Part shown: piece after piece, positions 35,273 to 43,139 of the stretch
Layout: each line of letters starts with the position of its first letter
Numbering within the stretch: position 1 is the first letter of the stretch
Source of the DNA: Aneurinibacillus thermoaerophilus
Lineage (GTDB): Bacteria; Bacillota; Bacilli; Aneurinibacillales; Aneurinibacillaceae
Reading direction: 5' to 3'
NCBI RefSeq assembly: GCF_900099925.1
Contig: NZ_FNDE01000001.1
Coordinates: 1-64,000 of the forward strand
DNA: 64,000 bases
Made by a program: the position numbers and the translations under genes
Notes under the pieces: model-generated
Told to the model about the DNA's origin: nothing
Seen by the model: the letters and a program-made list of their open reading frames with translations, nothing else
The model's database searches: none

Positions 35273-35397
35273 CGTATAAGAAAGGATATGTTACTTTATC
35301 ACTATAAAGTAACATATCCTTTCTTTCTATGAGTAAACAGGGAAACACTTGCAAGGCGTGTGCCAAACGTTGCCTTTTTCCATGAGGAGCGTGTGGC
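35273..35397 (+). repeat. Intergenic hairpin repeat, copy C
   Basis: Perfect 19-bp stem AAAGGATATGTTACTTTAT/ATAAAGTAACATATCCTTT (35281-35322, 4-base loop), then GAGTAAACAGGGAAACACTTGC, GCGTGTGCCAAACGTTGCC and a CTTTTTCC run. About 120 bases align with copy B at 13248. Confidence 0.88.
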
Positions 35398-35473
35398 ACT
35401 TTTATGTATTACCATATGTACGCATAGAAAGACAATAAGTCATCTATATTTTATTTGGAAACTTGTCATTTTT

Positions 35474-35605
35474 CTAACAAAAATCTCATGCCATGTTATA
35501 ATGAATTAAGAAAAAGGAAAACACCACCTTGGGGTATAGGTGGTGTTTTAGGGGGAGGATTAGAATTTAGAGTTAAACTACTAATAGGGTGGGGCACTGC
35601 CCCTG
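35474..35605 (+). other. Gene-free stretch with promoter and two hairpins
   Basis: The 520 bases from 35398 to 35921 hold no gene I can support. TGTTATAAT (35494-35502) is an extended -10 element with a weak -35 (CTAACA). It is followed by AAAACACCACC/GGTGGTGTTTT (35518-35549, 11 perfect pairs, then TAGGGGGAGG) and by GGGGCACTGCCCC (35593-35605) with GGGTTTT. This looks like a promoter for a short structured RNA or a leader. From 35640 on only A/T-rich sequence is seen. Confidence 0.45.
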
Positions 35606-35921
35606 GGTTTTACATATGGGATGTTAATTAAATGATAAATCTCTTTTTAAACTATGTCAATAGTGTTAAGTAGTAATTTGTTTTTTGTTGCTCTCAGCAT
35701 CATTTTTTTAATAAACTAACTACCAGGATGAATGAATATTCTTTATAGCATGAGTTTTCGTGCCGTATCATCTATAACATACACTCTTGTTTTAGCTCTC
35801 ACTTTTTCTACGTGAAAATTTATAGCTACTTTTACATCGTTTGATTTATTAAAGTCTATAAATTCTTTTATGGAAAAAGTGGTGGAAGGATTTACGAATA
35901 TAAGGGGAAGAAAGAATCATT

Positions 35922-37073
35922 ATGAATGTTATATCAGTTATCAAAGATAAAATACGAAATGCGCCAGAAAAAATGATTCCGTTCCGCACATATATGGAAT
36001 ATGCGCTCTATCATCCACAAAGCGGCTATTATCAGCGTTATAATCAAAAAATTGGGAAAAAAGGGGATTTTTACACCAATGTTTCCGTTGGCTCGGTGTA
36101 TGGTGAAGTGATGGCCGATGTCATTTGGGAGATGATTGTGAAACTTCCGGATGATAGGCCGCGAGCGATTGTGGAGATAGGAGGCGGTACGGGACAACTA
36201 AGCGCCCAGATTCTTCATTATTTTAAGGAGAAGTGTCTTCTTCCGCTGCAAAACATTACCTATATCATGATTGAGTCAAGCAACTATCACCGTCGTTTAC
36301 AGAAAGAAACGCTGGAAACGTTTCGGGATATGGTAGAAATAAGATGGTATGAAAGTATGGCGCAGGCAAAAAAAGAGATTCCAGAATTGCGAGGCGTGTT
36401 GTTTTCAAACGAGCTTGCTGATGCATTTCCTGTTCATCTTATTGAATATAGAGATGGAGAGTGGCAAGAGGTATATGTAACAGAAAATAAAAACAGCACA
36501 CAAAAATTCAGCGAAAAACTGGGCCCGCTTTCGGTTCCGGAATTGGGTGTCTATATTAAAAGAGAAAACATCCCGTCTCTTGAAGGATATCGTACGGAAG
36601 TGAACTTGGCGGCTTTGCAATGGATGATAGAAATGGCGGAATGGCTTACGCAGGGATACGTTTTGACTGTGGATTATGGATACGAACGGAAGATATTATA
36701 TGCACCTTCAAGAAATGCGGGCACATTGCTTTGTTACCGAGCTCATACCGTAAGCGAGAACCCGTATAAATATCCGGGAGAGTGCGATATGACTTCTCAT
36801 GTGAATTTTTCTGCACTGATGGACGCAGGGATGCTTCATGGGTTGGAAACGATAGGATTTTATTCGCAGCAGCAATTCTTAATTCAAGCGGGGATTTTGA
36901 CGCGTCTTCAAGGACACGCGGGCGGTGATCCGTTTGCCAGCAAAGCAGCGAAACGAAACCGCGCTATTCGTCAGCTAATTATGCCTGAAGGTATGGGACA
37001 GGCGTTCTGCGTGCTTATTCAAGCGAAAAAGACCGATCATAAGCTTGCATGTTGCCGTCCGTGGGATTTTTGA
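35922..37073 (+). CDS. MidA/NDUFAF7-family SAM-dependent methyltransferase
   Basis: 383 residues. N-terminal PFRTYMEYALYHPQSGYYQ with GDFYTNVSVGSVYGEVMADVIWEM, SAM-binding IVEIGGGTGQLSAQIL near 88-103, then FSNELADAFPVHL and VLTVDYGYE and the LLCYRAHTVSENPYKYPGECDMTSHVNFSAL block. All are hallmarks of the DUF185/MidA family, whose mitochondrial member methylates an arginine of complex I. The bacterial substrate is unknown. It replaces nothing in the B. subtilis yqgX-Z order but is common there in Bacillales. Confidence 0.85.
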   Translation: MNVISVIKDKIRNAPEKMIPFRTYMEYALYHPQSGYYQRYNQKIGKKGDFYTNVSVGSVYGEVMADVIWEMIVKLPDDRPRAIVEIGGGTGQLSAQILHYFKEKCLLPLQNITYIMIESSNYHRRLQKETLETFRDMVEIRWYESMAQAKKEIPELRGVLFSNELADAFPVHLIEYRDGEWQEVYVTENKNSTQKFSEKLGPLSVPELGVYIKRENIPSLEGYRTEVNLAALQWMIEMAEWLTQGYVLTVDYGYERKILYAPSRNAGTLLCYRAHTVSENPYKYPGECDMTSHVNFSALMDAGMLHGLETIGFYSQQQFLIQAGILTRLQGHAGGDPFASKAAKRNRAIRQLIMPEGMGQAFCVLIQAKKTDHKLACCRPWDF

Positions 37074-37082
37074 AATAAACAA

Positions 37083-37118
37083 AAAACGGAGGGGGGCATC
37101 AAAACTCCGCTCCGTTTT
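37083..37118. terminator. Shared terminator of midA-like and yqgY genes
   Basis: AAAACGGAG/CTCCGTTTT stem with A and T tracts on the two sides, between convergent genes. Confidence 0.85.
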
Positions 37119-37125
37119 CGACGTG

Positions 37126-37413
37126 TTACAGAAATGAAACGACAGTATTTATCGCTGCGCTTGCATGGACCTCATCCAGATTTTTCTGATAATTACCGAA
37201 GGTTGCATAGAACATAAACCCAGTAAACGCTAACAATAAATAAGTCATGAAAATAATCATGTATGTTTTTTCAGACAAATCAACGTAGCTGAGAGCTAAG
37301 AACATCCCTGTTTGTGCAAAGAATAAGAGCGCCATTGTTTGCAGTCCACCCCATAACCCCATTAAAGCAATCACCAGGCAAAAAAACGCAAGTACACGGT
37401 ACATGCGTGCCAT
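37126..37413 (-). CDS. yqgY: DUF2626 membrane protein (YqgY-like)
   Basis: 95 residues with three or four membrane helices. MARMYRVLAFFCLVIALMGLWG, TMALLFFAQTGMFLALSYVDLSEKTYMIIFMTYLLLAFTGFMFYATF aligns with B. subtilis YqgY. The ATG at 37413 has the best spacing to AAGGAGGGG; an ATG two codons upstream is too close. Function unknown. Confidence 0.82.
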   Translation of the reverse strand: MARMYRVLAFFCLVIALMGLWGGLQTMALLFFAQTGMFLALSYVDLSEKTYMIIFMTYLLLAFTGFMFYATFGNYQKNLDEVHASAAINTVVSFL

Positions 37414-37515
37414 CCTCATTCCCCTCCTTATAGCTACAATATGGATAATCTATGAAATATTATAATCCAGCAGTAAAGGACTGTAAACGTGAAGGTTTGT
37501 CTATCGAATAAACCC

Positions 37516-38220
37516 TTAGGACAGGCGAAGCATTGTATAGTCGCAGGACTTGCACCCTACCAGCATGGAATTTTCTTCGATTAAAGAAATATTTTTACCG
37601 AAATACGTTTCAAAAATTCCTAATAGTAACGCATGGTGCATACGACAAATGCTTTCTGGATGATTAATGGCCGCTTCTTTAAATGTGCAGTTGAATACGC
37701 GGAAGCGGAGATTTTGCCCGTCGGTGAGTTCGATTTCAGGGTGTAATCCTTGCGCTACCACGAGGCGCTGAATGGAAGCGATTTTTTCCTCTATGTTCAT
37801 TTCGGTAATGCTCACGCGTTCTTTTTCGATGGCCTGTCTCGCTGCCTCATGCCCGAATTTGCGGCCCATTTCATAAAGAGCTTTCTGCCCTTCTTCTCCT
37901 AAAGTTACGAGCGTTTCTATGGCGATGTTGGCAAGTAACTGATAATCCCGCGGTGGGAATTGTAGGCTAATCATCTGATCGGATAGCGAGTAAAGACGAC
38001 TTGGACGGCCGCCTTTTCCAGTTTTTTCGGAGGTGGAAGTAAGCAGATTGACGTCCTCTAATTTTGTTAGATGGAGTCGCGCGACATTTGGGTGAATATC
38101 AAATTGTTCAGCAATTTCCTGAACGGTAACGGTTCCATGCTTGGATACGATATATTGATAAATGGAAAAGCGAGTAGGATCGGCGAGCACGCTTGTTAGC
38201 TTCAAAGTTTCGTTGTCCAT
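37516..38220 (-). CDS. SufR-like ArsR/DeoR-type regulator with C-terminal cysteines
   Basis: 234 residues. N-terminal winged helix (PTRFSIYQYIVSKHGTVTVQEIAEQFDIHPNVARLHLTKLEDVNLL, then KGGRPSRLYSLS). C-terminal domain with cysteines in FNCTFKEAAINHPESICRMHH and GCKSCDY, plus conserved histidines, the spacing seen in SufR-type iron-sulfur sensing repressors. It probably binds an Fe-S cluster or metal and controls nearby or suf-type genes. It diverges from mgsR over a 231-base A/T-rich gap. Target genes are unknown. Confidence 0.75.
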   Translation of the reverse strand: MDNETLKLTSVLADPTRFSIYQYIVSKHGTVTVQEIAEQFDIHPNVARLHLTKLEDVNLLTSTSEKTGKGGRPSRLYSLSDQMISLQFPPRDYQLLANIAIETLVTLGEEGQKALYEMGRKFGHEAARQAIEKERVSITEMNIEEKIASIQRLVVAQGLHPEIELTDGQNLRFRVFNCTFKEAAINHPESICRMHHALLLGIFETYFGKNISLIEENSMLVGCKSCDYTMLRLS

Positions 38221-38451
38221 CGAGTATTCCCCCCTCTTTATTTTTTTAAATATCTGGGGTTAATTATAGTATAAATAGAGAAAGCGGTAAATGAAACTTT
38301 TGTAAACACTATTGACATAGAATTAAACACAATAATATAATTAAGTTAACTAACAAGAATGGGAATTTTTATTATTTTATCACTTTACATTTTTAATCAG
38401 CTATATATTTTTATATAAATTGTGAAATTGTGAACAAGGAGATGACCGGGG

Positions 38452-38808
38452 ATGAGTGGGCACTTGACATTCTATACTTATCCAAGCTGTACGTCTTGTC
38501 GTAAAGCGAAAGCGTTCTTGAAAGAGAATGGAATTCCATACGATGAACGCCATTTATTTAAAAATCCTCCTTCGGTTGAAGAATTGTTAGAAATTATCAA
38601 AATGACAAACAACGGAACGGATGATATTCTTTCTACACGCAGCCGAAAATTTAAAGAGTTAGATAAAAATATCGAAGAGATGACCGTTTCGGAACTGTTG
38701 GAAATGGTAAGCGAAGAGCCGAGATTGTTGCGCCGTCCGATTATTTTTGACGGTGAAAATCTGATTATTGGATATAACCGCAACGCGATGCAAGAATTGC
38801 TGGCATAG
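38452..38808 (+). CDS. mgsR: Spx/ArsC-family regulator MgsR
   Basis: 118 residues. Thioredoxin-like Spx fold with redox pair Cys13-x-x-Cys16 in YPSCTSCRKAKAFLKENGI; ERHLFKNPPS, DDILSTRSRKFKEL and LLRRPIIFDGENLIIGYN follow. The RPI..... segment matches Spx family and overall the protein is closest to B. subtilis MgsR (YqgZ), which activates a stress sub-regulon by contacting RNA polymerase alpha. Position after yqgX/yqgY supports MgsR rather than Spx. AAGGAGATGACCGGGG leads to the ATG. Confidence 0.85.
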   Translation: MSGHLTFYTYPSCTSCRKAKAFLKENGIPYDERHLFKNPPSVEELLEIIKMTNNGTDDILSTRSRKFKELDKNIEEMTVSELLEMVSEEPRLLRRPIIFDGENLIIGYNRNAMQELLA

Positions 38809-38846
38809 AGTACGGAACTTATATAACAGACGATAGAAGCGAAGAA

Positions 38847-38876
38847 AGCCGACGGCAGAATGCCTGTCGGTTTTTT
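38847..38876 (+). terminator. Terminator after mgsR
   Basis: CCGACGGCA/TGCCTGTCGG stem with one bulge, followed by TTTTTT. Confidence 0.85.
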
Positions 38877-38905
38877 GTGTTACAATACAGAGGGAGGAGA
38901 TAGGA

Positions 38906-39790
38906 TTGAAACAGAATAAAGCACTGCTTGTCGATGGCATGAGTCTTCTGTTTCGCGGGTATTACGCGATGGCGAACCGAGGGCCGATGCGCGCAAAGAA
39001 CGGGTATCCAACGAACGCTGTATATGGTTTTATGCAATATTTTTTTGACGCGATCATGACTTTTGAACCGACACATGTCGTTTGCTGTTGGGATATGGGG
39101 GCGAAAACGTTTCGTAACGAGAAGTTTGCAGGATACAAAGCGAACCGTAGCGAAGCACCTGATGATTTGTTGCCGCAGTTCGACCTTGTAAAAGAAATGA
39201 TTGCTTCCCTTAATGTACCGAATGTCGGGGTGCCCGGATATGAAGCAGATGATGTTATCGGCTCCATTAGTCATACGTTTGCTAAGCAGGGCGCGCAAGC
39301 AATAATACTGACCGGCGATCATGATACACTTCAGCTAGTTGAAGAAAATGTGCACGTGGCAATTATGAAAAAAGGATTGTCCAATTATAAAGTGTACACG
39401 CTGGAAGCACTCCGTGCAGAAAAAGGTTTAAGCCCGGTACAAATGATCGATGTCAAAGGATTGATGGGAGACGCCTCGGACAATTATCCGGGCGTGAAAG
39501 GTATCGGGGAGAAAACAGCCATTAAACTTATTGCTAAATATGGAACGATTGAGAATCTTTTGTCGAATATGGACGATTTAACGCCAGGATTGCGCAAGAA
39601 AATTATCGAGAGCTTGGACATGCTGCATCTTTCTCGCGAACTTGCCACGATCGTTTGTGATGTTGATCATAAGATAACGCTGGATATATGCGTATGGTGC
39701 GTGGACGTAGAACAGGCGCGCGAAAAATTCGAAGAATATGAGATTCACCGTCTGTTGAACAGGCTGGTTGAATATACTACCAACGCGTAA
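38906..39790 (+). CDS. 5'-3' exonuclease (YpcP-like)
   Basis: 294 residues corresponding to the N-terminal nuclease domain of DNA polymerase I as a separate protein, like B. subtilis YpcP. LLVDGMSLLFRGYYAM, FRNEKFAGYKANRSEAPDDL, VPGYEADDVIGS, LTGDHDTLQLV and KGLMGDASDNYPGVKGIGEKTAIKLI (helix-hairpin-helix) carry the metal-binding aspartates. It removes RNA primers or flaps. TTG start behind GGAGGAGATAGGA. The enoyl-CoA hydratase gene follows after 19 bases. Confidence 0.9.
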   Translation: MKQNKALLVDGMSLLFRGYYAMANRGPMRAKNGYPTNAVYGFMQYFFDAIMTFEPTHVVCCWDMGAKTFRNEKFAGYKANRSEAPDDLLPQFDLVKEMIASLNVPNVGVPGYEADDVIGSISHTFAKQGAQAIILTGDHDTLQLVEENVHVAIMKKGLSNYKVYTLEALRAEKGLSPVQMIDVKGLMGDASDNYPGVKGIGEKTAIKLIAKYGTIENLLSNMDDLTPGLRKKIIESLDMLHLSRELATIVCDVDHKITLDICVWCVDVEQAREKFEEYEIHRLLNRLVEYTTNA

Positions 39791-39809
39791 TTTAATGGAG
39801 GGAGAGAGG

Positions 39810-40571
39810 ATGAATACGATTTTAGTAGACAGACAGGGCGGCATTGCTCTGGTAACATTGAACCGTCCGGAGGTGCGCAATGCCATCAGTTTTGAAATGG
39901 TAGAAGAATTGGATAAATGTTTGGATGAATTGGCGGTTGACCGGGAAGTTAAGGTTGTGATCTTCACAGGTTCTGGAGATAAAGCCTTTGTTTCTGGCGG
40001 TGATTTGGATCAGTTTTTGTCCGTACGCACGAAAGACAAGTCCCATCCGATGTTGATGCGGGTGGCGCGCCTCTTGAGCAAAATCGACCGCTATCCAAAG
40101 CCGACGATCGCGATGATAAATGGGGCGGCGATCGGAGGTGGTTGCGAGTTCGCCGTTGCTTGCCGCTTTCGTATGGCTAGTGACAGGGCAAGGATGGGAT
40201 TTGTACAAATTGGCATGCATATTATTACCGGATGGGGCAGTGGAACGCGTCTTATGAAGAAGATTGGAACGAATCGTGCGCTGGCGTTACTTTTAACTGG
40301 GGAGATGTTCGATGCAGCGTACGGTAAGGAAGTTGGGTTTATCGATCGCGTATTTCCGCATGAAAAGTTACGTGAAGAAGTGTTTGGGTTCGCTGCTAAG
40401 ATTGCGGAGAAGCCATTATGCAGCATCGAGGCGTATATGAAAGTAGCGAAAATGGTGGATTCAGGTCTGGAAAGCGACGTATGCATTGAAGAGGAAGTTG
40501 ATTTGTGCTCTTCGTTATGGGGCTCGGACGCGCATTATGGAATTGTTCAGAAATTTTTGCGAAAAAAATAA
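39810..40571 (+). CDS. Enoyl-CoA hydratase/isomerase family protein
   Basis: 253-residue crotonase fold. Oxyanion-hole segments SGGDLDQFL and NGAAIGGGCEFAVACRFRMAS are visible; the usual catalytic Glu after the GGG helix is not at the typical place (GFVQIGMHIITGWGSGTRLMKKIG), so the exact reaction is open. Could serve the acyl-CoA/leucine breakdown operon that starts 970 bases later, with rsfA between. TTTAATGGAGGGAGAGG precedes the ATG; an in-frame extension overlaps the exonuclease gene and is not used. Confidence 0.85.
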   Translation: MNTILVDRQGGIALVTLNRPEVRNAISFEMVEELDKCLDELAVDREVKVVIFTGSGDKAFVSGGDLDQFLSVRTKDKSHPMLMRVARLLSKIDRYPKPTIAMINGAAIGGGCEFAVACRFRMASDRARMGFVQIGMHIITGWGSGTRLMKKIGTNRALALLLTGEMFDAAYGKEVGFIDRVFPHEKLREEVFGFAAKIAEKPLCSIEAYMKVAKMVDSGLESDVCIEEEVDLCSSLWGSDAHYGIVQKFLRKK

Positions 40572-40710
40572 GAAAGTATTATTCTCTCCGTTTAAAGATG
40601 TCTTGGACTGGACATACTATTTTAGTAGAAAGTCAGTCTATGAACTCTAGCAAGTGCATAAAGATAGTGATAACAAAGTAAATTGCTAAATAAACGGAGG
40701 GATTTGCAAT

Positions 40711-41376
40711 ATGACAGCAACACGTCAAGACGCTTGGACGCCGGATGATGATTTGGTGTTGGCTGAAGTGACATTGCGCCATATTCGTGAAGGAAGTACT
40801 CAATTATCCGCATTTGAAGAAGTGGGTGAACGGTTGAATAGAACGGCGGCAGCTTGCGGCTTCCGCTGGAACAGTACTGTGCGCAAACGTTACGAGGACG
40901 CGATTCAAATTGCGAAAGCGCATCGCCAGGAACGGAAAAAGGCAAAACGCAAGCTGAAGTCAGTCGCTGTTTCTGCGGAAGCACAGACAAGTCTAGCAAA
41001 TGGGGCTTCTGCCATAGAAGGAAGCACAGGCATCATGCGTACGCAGGAATTAGAAGAGGAGATTTCGTTTGATATTGTTATCCGTTTTTTACGCAATCAG
41101 AAAGAAGCATTCAAGCGGGTGAAGCAATTAGAAAAAGAAGTGGTGGAAAGCCGTAAGAAAATCGAAGAATTACGCGCTGAAAACGATAGTCTAAAAGAAG
41201 AATTGAACCTTATGAAATCGGACTACCAGATTGTAAACGACGATTATAAAGCGCTTATTCAAATTATGGATCGCGCCCGCAAGATGGCGTTCCTTGGCGA
41301 TAATGAAGATATTGATGCAAAGCCACGCTTTAAAATGGATGCCAATGGTAATTTAGAGCGTGTAGACTACAGGTAA
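40711..41376 (+). CDS. RsfA-type prespore-specific transcription factor
   Basis: 221 residues. N-terminal SANT/Myb-like DNA-binding segment (DAWTPDDDLVLAEVTLRHIREGSTQLSAFEEVGERLNRTAAACGFRWNSTVRK), basic linker, then a C-terminal coiled coil (about 125-190, KRVKQLEKEVVESRKKIEELRAENDSLKEEL). This is the RsfA/YlbO family; RsfA of B. subtilis modulates the sigma-F regulon in the prespore. Two paralogues are usual in Bacillus, so rsfA and ylbO cannot be told apart here. AACGGAGGG precedes the ATG. Confidence 0.85.
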   Translation: MTATRQDAWTPDDDLVLAEVTLRHIREGSTQLSAFEEVGERLNRTAAACGFRWNSTVRKRYEDAIQIAKAHRQERKKAKRKLKSVAVSAEAQTSLANGASAIEGSTGIMRTQELEEEISFDIVIRFLRNQKEAFKRVKQLEKEVVESRKKIEELRAENDSLKEELNLMKSDYQIVNDDYKALIQIMDRARKMAFLGDNEDIDAKPRFKMDANGNLERVDYR

Positions 41377-41389
41377 ATACTTGAAAAGC

Positions 41390-41438
41390 AAGAGGCGAAC
41401 CGGCCAAACATTGCGGTTGGAGTGGGCCTCTTTTTTTT
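41390..41438 (+). terminator. Terminator after the rsfA-like gene
   Basis: AAGAGGC/GCCTCTT outer stem and AACCG/CGGTT inner stem, followed by eight T. Confidence 0.88.
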
Positions 41439-41538
41439 ATGGTAAAAATTTTGAAAGTTAAAAGGTTTTTGCAAATATTTGTAGAAAGTAATATAACAGT
41501 CGTTTATTTTTACATACCATGCATGAAAGGGTGAGCAA

Positions 41539-42891
41539 ATGGAAATCAAAACGATCCTTATTGCAAACCGTGGAGAGATTGCCCGCCGGATTATTCGGAC
41601 GTGCAAAGCGAAAGGAATTCGCACGATAGCGGTTCATTCGGAAGCGGATGCCTCTATGCCTTTTGTGCGTGAAGCTGATGCGGCCGCCCTAATCGGTCCT
41701 GCGCCTGTTGCGCAAAGTTATTTAAATATGGATGCGATTTTGCAAACGGCGAAAGAACACGAAGCGGACGCCATCCATCCGGGTTACGGTTTGTTGTCAG
41801 AGAACGGGCGTTTCGCCAGAAGATGCGTGGAAGAGGGAATCGTGTTTATCGGGCCACGCGCGGAAGTCATGGAGGAGATGGGGGATAAAATTCGCGCACG
41901 TGCCAAAATGATGCAAGCAGGCGTGCCGGTTGTGCCAGGTTATAATGGAAACATTCCGGATGCGGAAGAAGCTTGCCGTATTGCCTCGGAGATCGGCTAT
42001 CCGGTAATGCTGAAGGCGAGCGCGGGTGGCGGAGGCATCGGTATGCAGATTTGCCGGGATGACGAAGAAGTTAGAAAAGCATTCCAATCCGCTAAAGGAC
42101 GGGCGAAAGCATACTTTGGCAACGATGATATATTTATTGAAAAATATGTGGACAATCCACACCATATTGAAGTGCAGATTGCTGGTGATGAGCATGGAAA
42201 TATTGTACATTTGTTTGAACGAGAATGCTCGATTCAGCGTCGCCATCAGAAAGTGATTGAAGAAAGTCCTTCTCCGTTCCTTGATGAGACAACGCGGCAC
42301 CTGATTTGTGATGCGGCTGTACGCGCGGCGCAAGCGGTCAACTATACAGGCGTCGGTACGGTCGAATTTATTATGAACGGCGACAAGGAATTTTTCTTCT
42401 TGGAGATGAATACTCGCCTTCAAGTCGAGCATCCGGTTACCGAAGCGGTAACGGGACTTGATTTGGTGGAGTTGCAGCTTGCGATCGCGGAAGGGAAAGC
42501 GCTCTCATTTTCCCAGAAAGAGGTGAAACAGCAGGGACATGCGATGGAGTTTAGGGTGTATGCAGAAGACCCGATAACGTTTATGCCATCTCCCGGCACA
42601 ATTTCACGTTATGTGCAGCCTGAGGGGGAAGGGATTCGTGTTGATGATGCGGTCGAATCGGGGTCTGTCATTACACCATTCTATGATCCGATGATAGGCA
42701 AATTGATTGTAAGCGGAAATACGCGGCAAGAAGTGATAGAACGGGCGCAGGACGCGTTAGCGCAGTATGTAATTGAAGGAATTAAGACGAATTTGCCGCT
42801 ACTTTCTGGAGTGTTGCGTGACGAGGAATTTGTAGCAGGCGTGTATACGACGCAGTTTGTGCAGCAAATGAAACGGACAACAAATAAATAG
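41539..42891 (+). CDS. Biotin carboxylase subunit (acyl-CoA carboxylase)
   Basis: 450 residues, AccC family: ATP-dependent carboxylation of biotin. N-terminal domain ILIANRGEIARRIIRTCK, ATP-grasp with MLKASAGGGGIGM and the HHIEVQIAGDEHGNIVHLFERECSIQRRHQKVIEESPS block, catalytic EMNTRLQVEHPVTE. Together with the carrier, lyase and carboxyltransferase that follow, it is the alpha part of a methylcrotonyl/acyl-CoA carboxylase (B. subtilis YngH-like) rather than the housekeeping AccC. CATACCAT at 41513 upstream resembles a sigma-E -10, with a poorly spaced TAATATA at 41489. Confidence 0.9.
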   Translation: MEIKTILIANRGEIARRIIRTCKAKGIRTIAVHSEADASMPFVREADAAALIGPAPVAQSYLNMDAILQTAKEHEADAIHPGYGLLSENGRFARRCVEEGIVFIGPRAEVMEEMGDKIRARAKMMQAGVPVVPGYNGNIPDAEEACRIASEIGYPVMLKASAGGGGIGMQICRDDEEVRKAFQSAKGRAKAYFGNDDIFIEKYVDNPHHIEVQIAGDEHGNIVHLFERECSIQRRHQKVIEESPSPFLDETTRHLICDAAVRAAQAVNYTGVGTVEFIMNGDKEFFFLEMNTRLQVEHPVTEAVTGLDLVELQLAIAEGKALSFSQKEVKQQGHAMEFRVYAEDPITFMPSPGTISRYVQPEGEGIRVDDAVESGSVITPFYDPMIGKLIVSGNTRQEVIERAQDALAQYVIEGIKTNLPLLSGVLRDEEFVAGVYTTQFVQQMKRTTNK

Positions 42892-42911
42892 AAGGAGAAG
42901 GATGGTAGATT

Positions 42912-43127
42912 ATGAAACAAGTGATAGCAAACATGGCGGGTACGGTCATCAGTGTCCTTGTAAATACGGGGGACGAAGTGCAGGCAGGTAGTGATGTGGT
43001 GATGATTGAATCGATGAAAATGGAAGTTCCAGTGGCAGCCGAAGTGTCTGGCAAAGTGAAGGCTGTCAAGGTGAACCCCGGCGATTTTGTCAATGAGGGA
43101 GATGTGCTCATTGAATTAGAAGGGTAA
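42912..43127 (+). CDS. Biotin carboxyl carrier protein (lipoyl-type)
   Basis: 71-residue stand-alone biotinyl domain. Biotin is attached to Lys36 in ESMKMEV. Similar to B. subtilis YngHB (BLAP), which is encoded at the same place between biotin carboxylase and HMG-CoA lyase. It shuttles carboxybiotin between the two enzyme halves. GAAGGAGAAGGATGG leads to the ATG. Confidence 0.93.
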   Translation: MKQVIANMAGTVISVLVNTGDEVQAGSDVVMIESMKMEVPVAAEVSGKVKAVKVNPGDFVNEGDVLIELEG

Positions 43128-43139
43128 GGAGGGGGAAAC

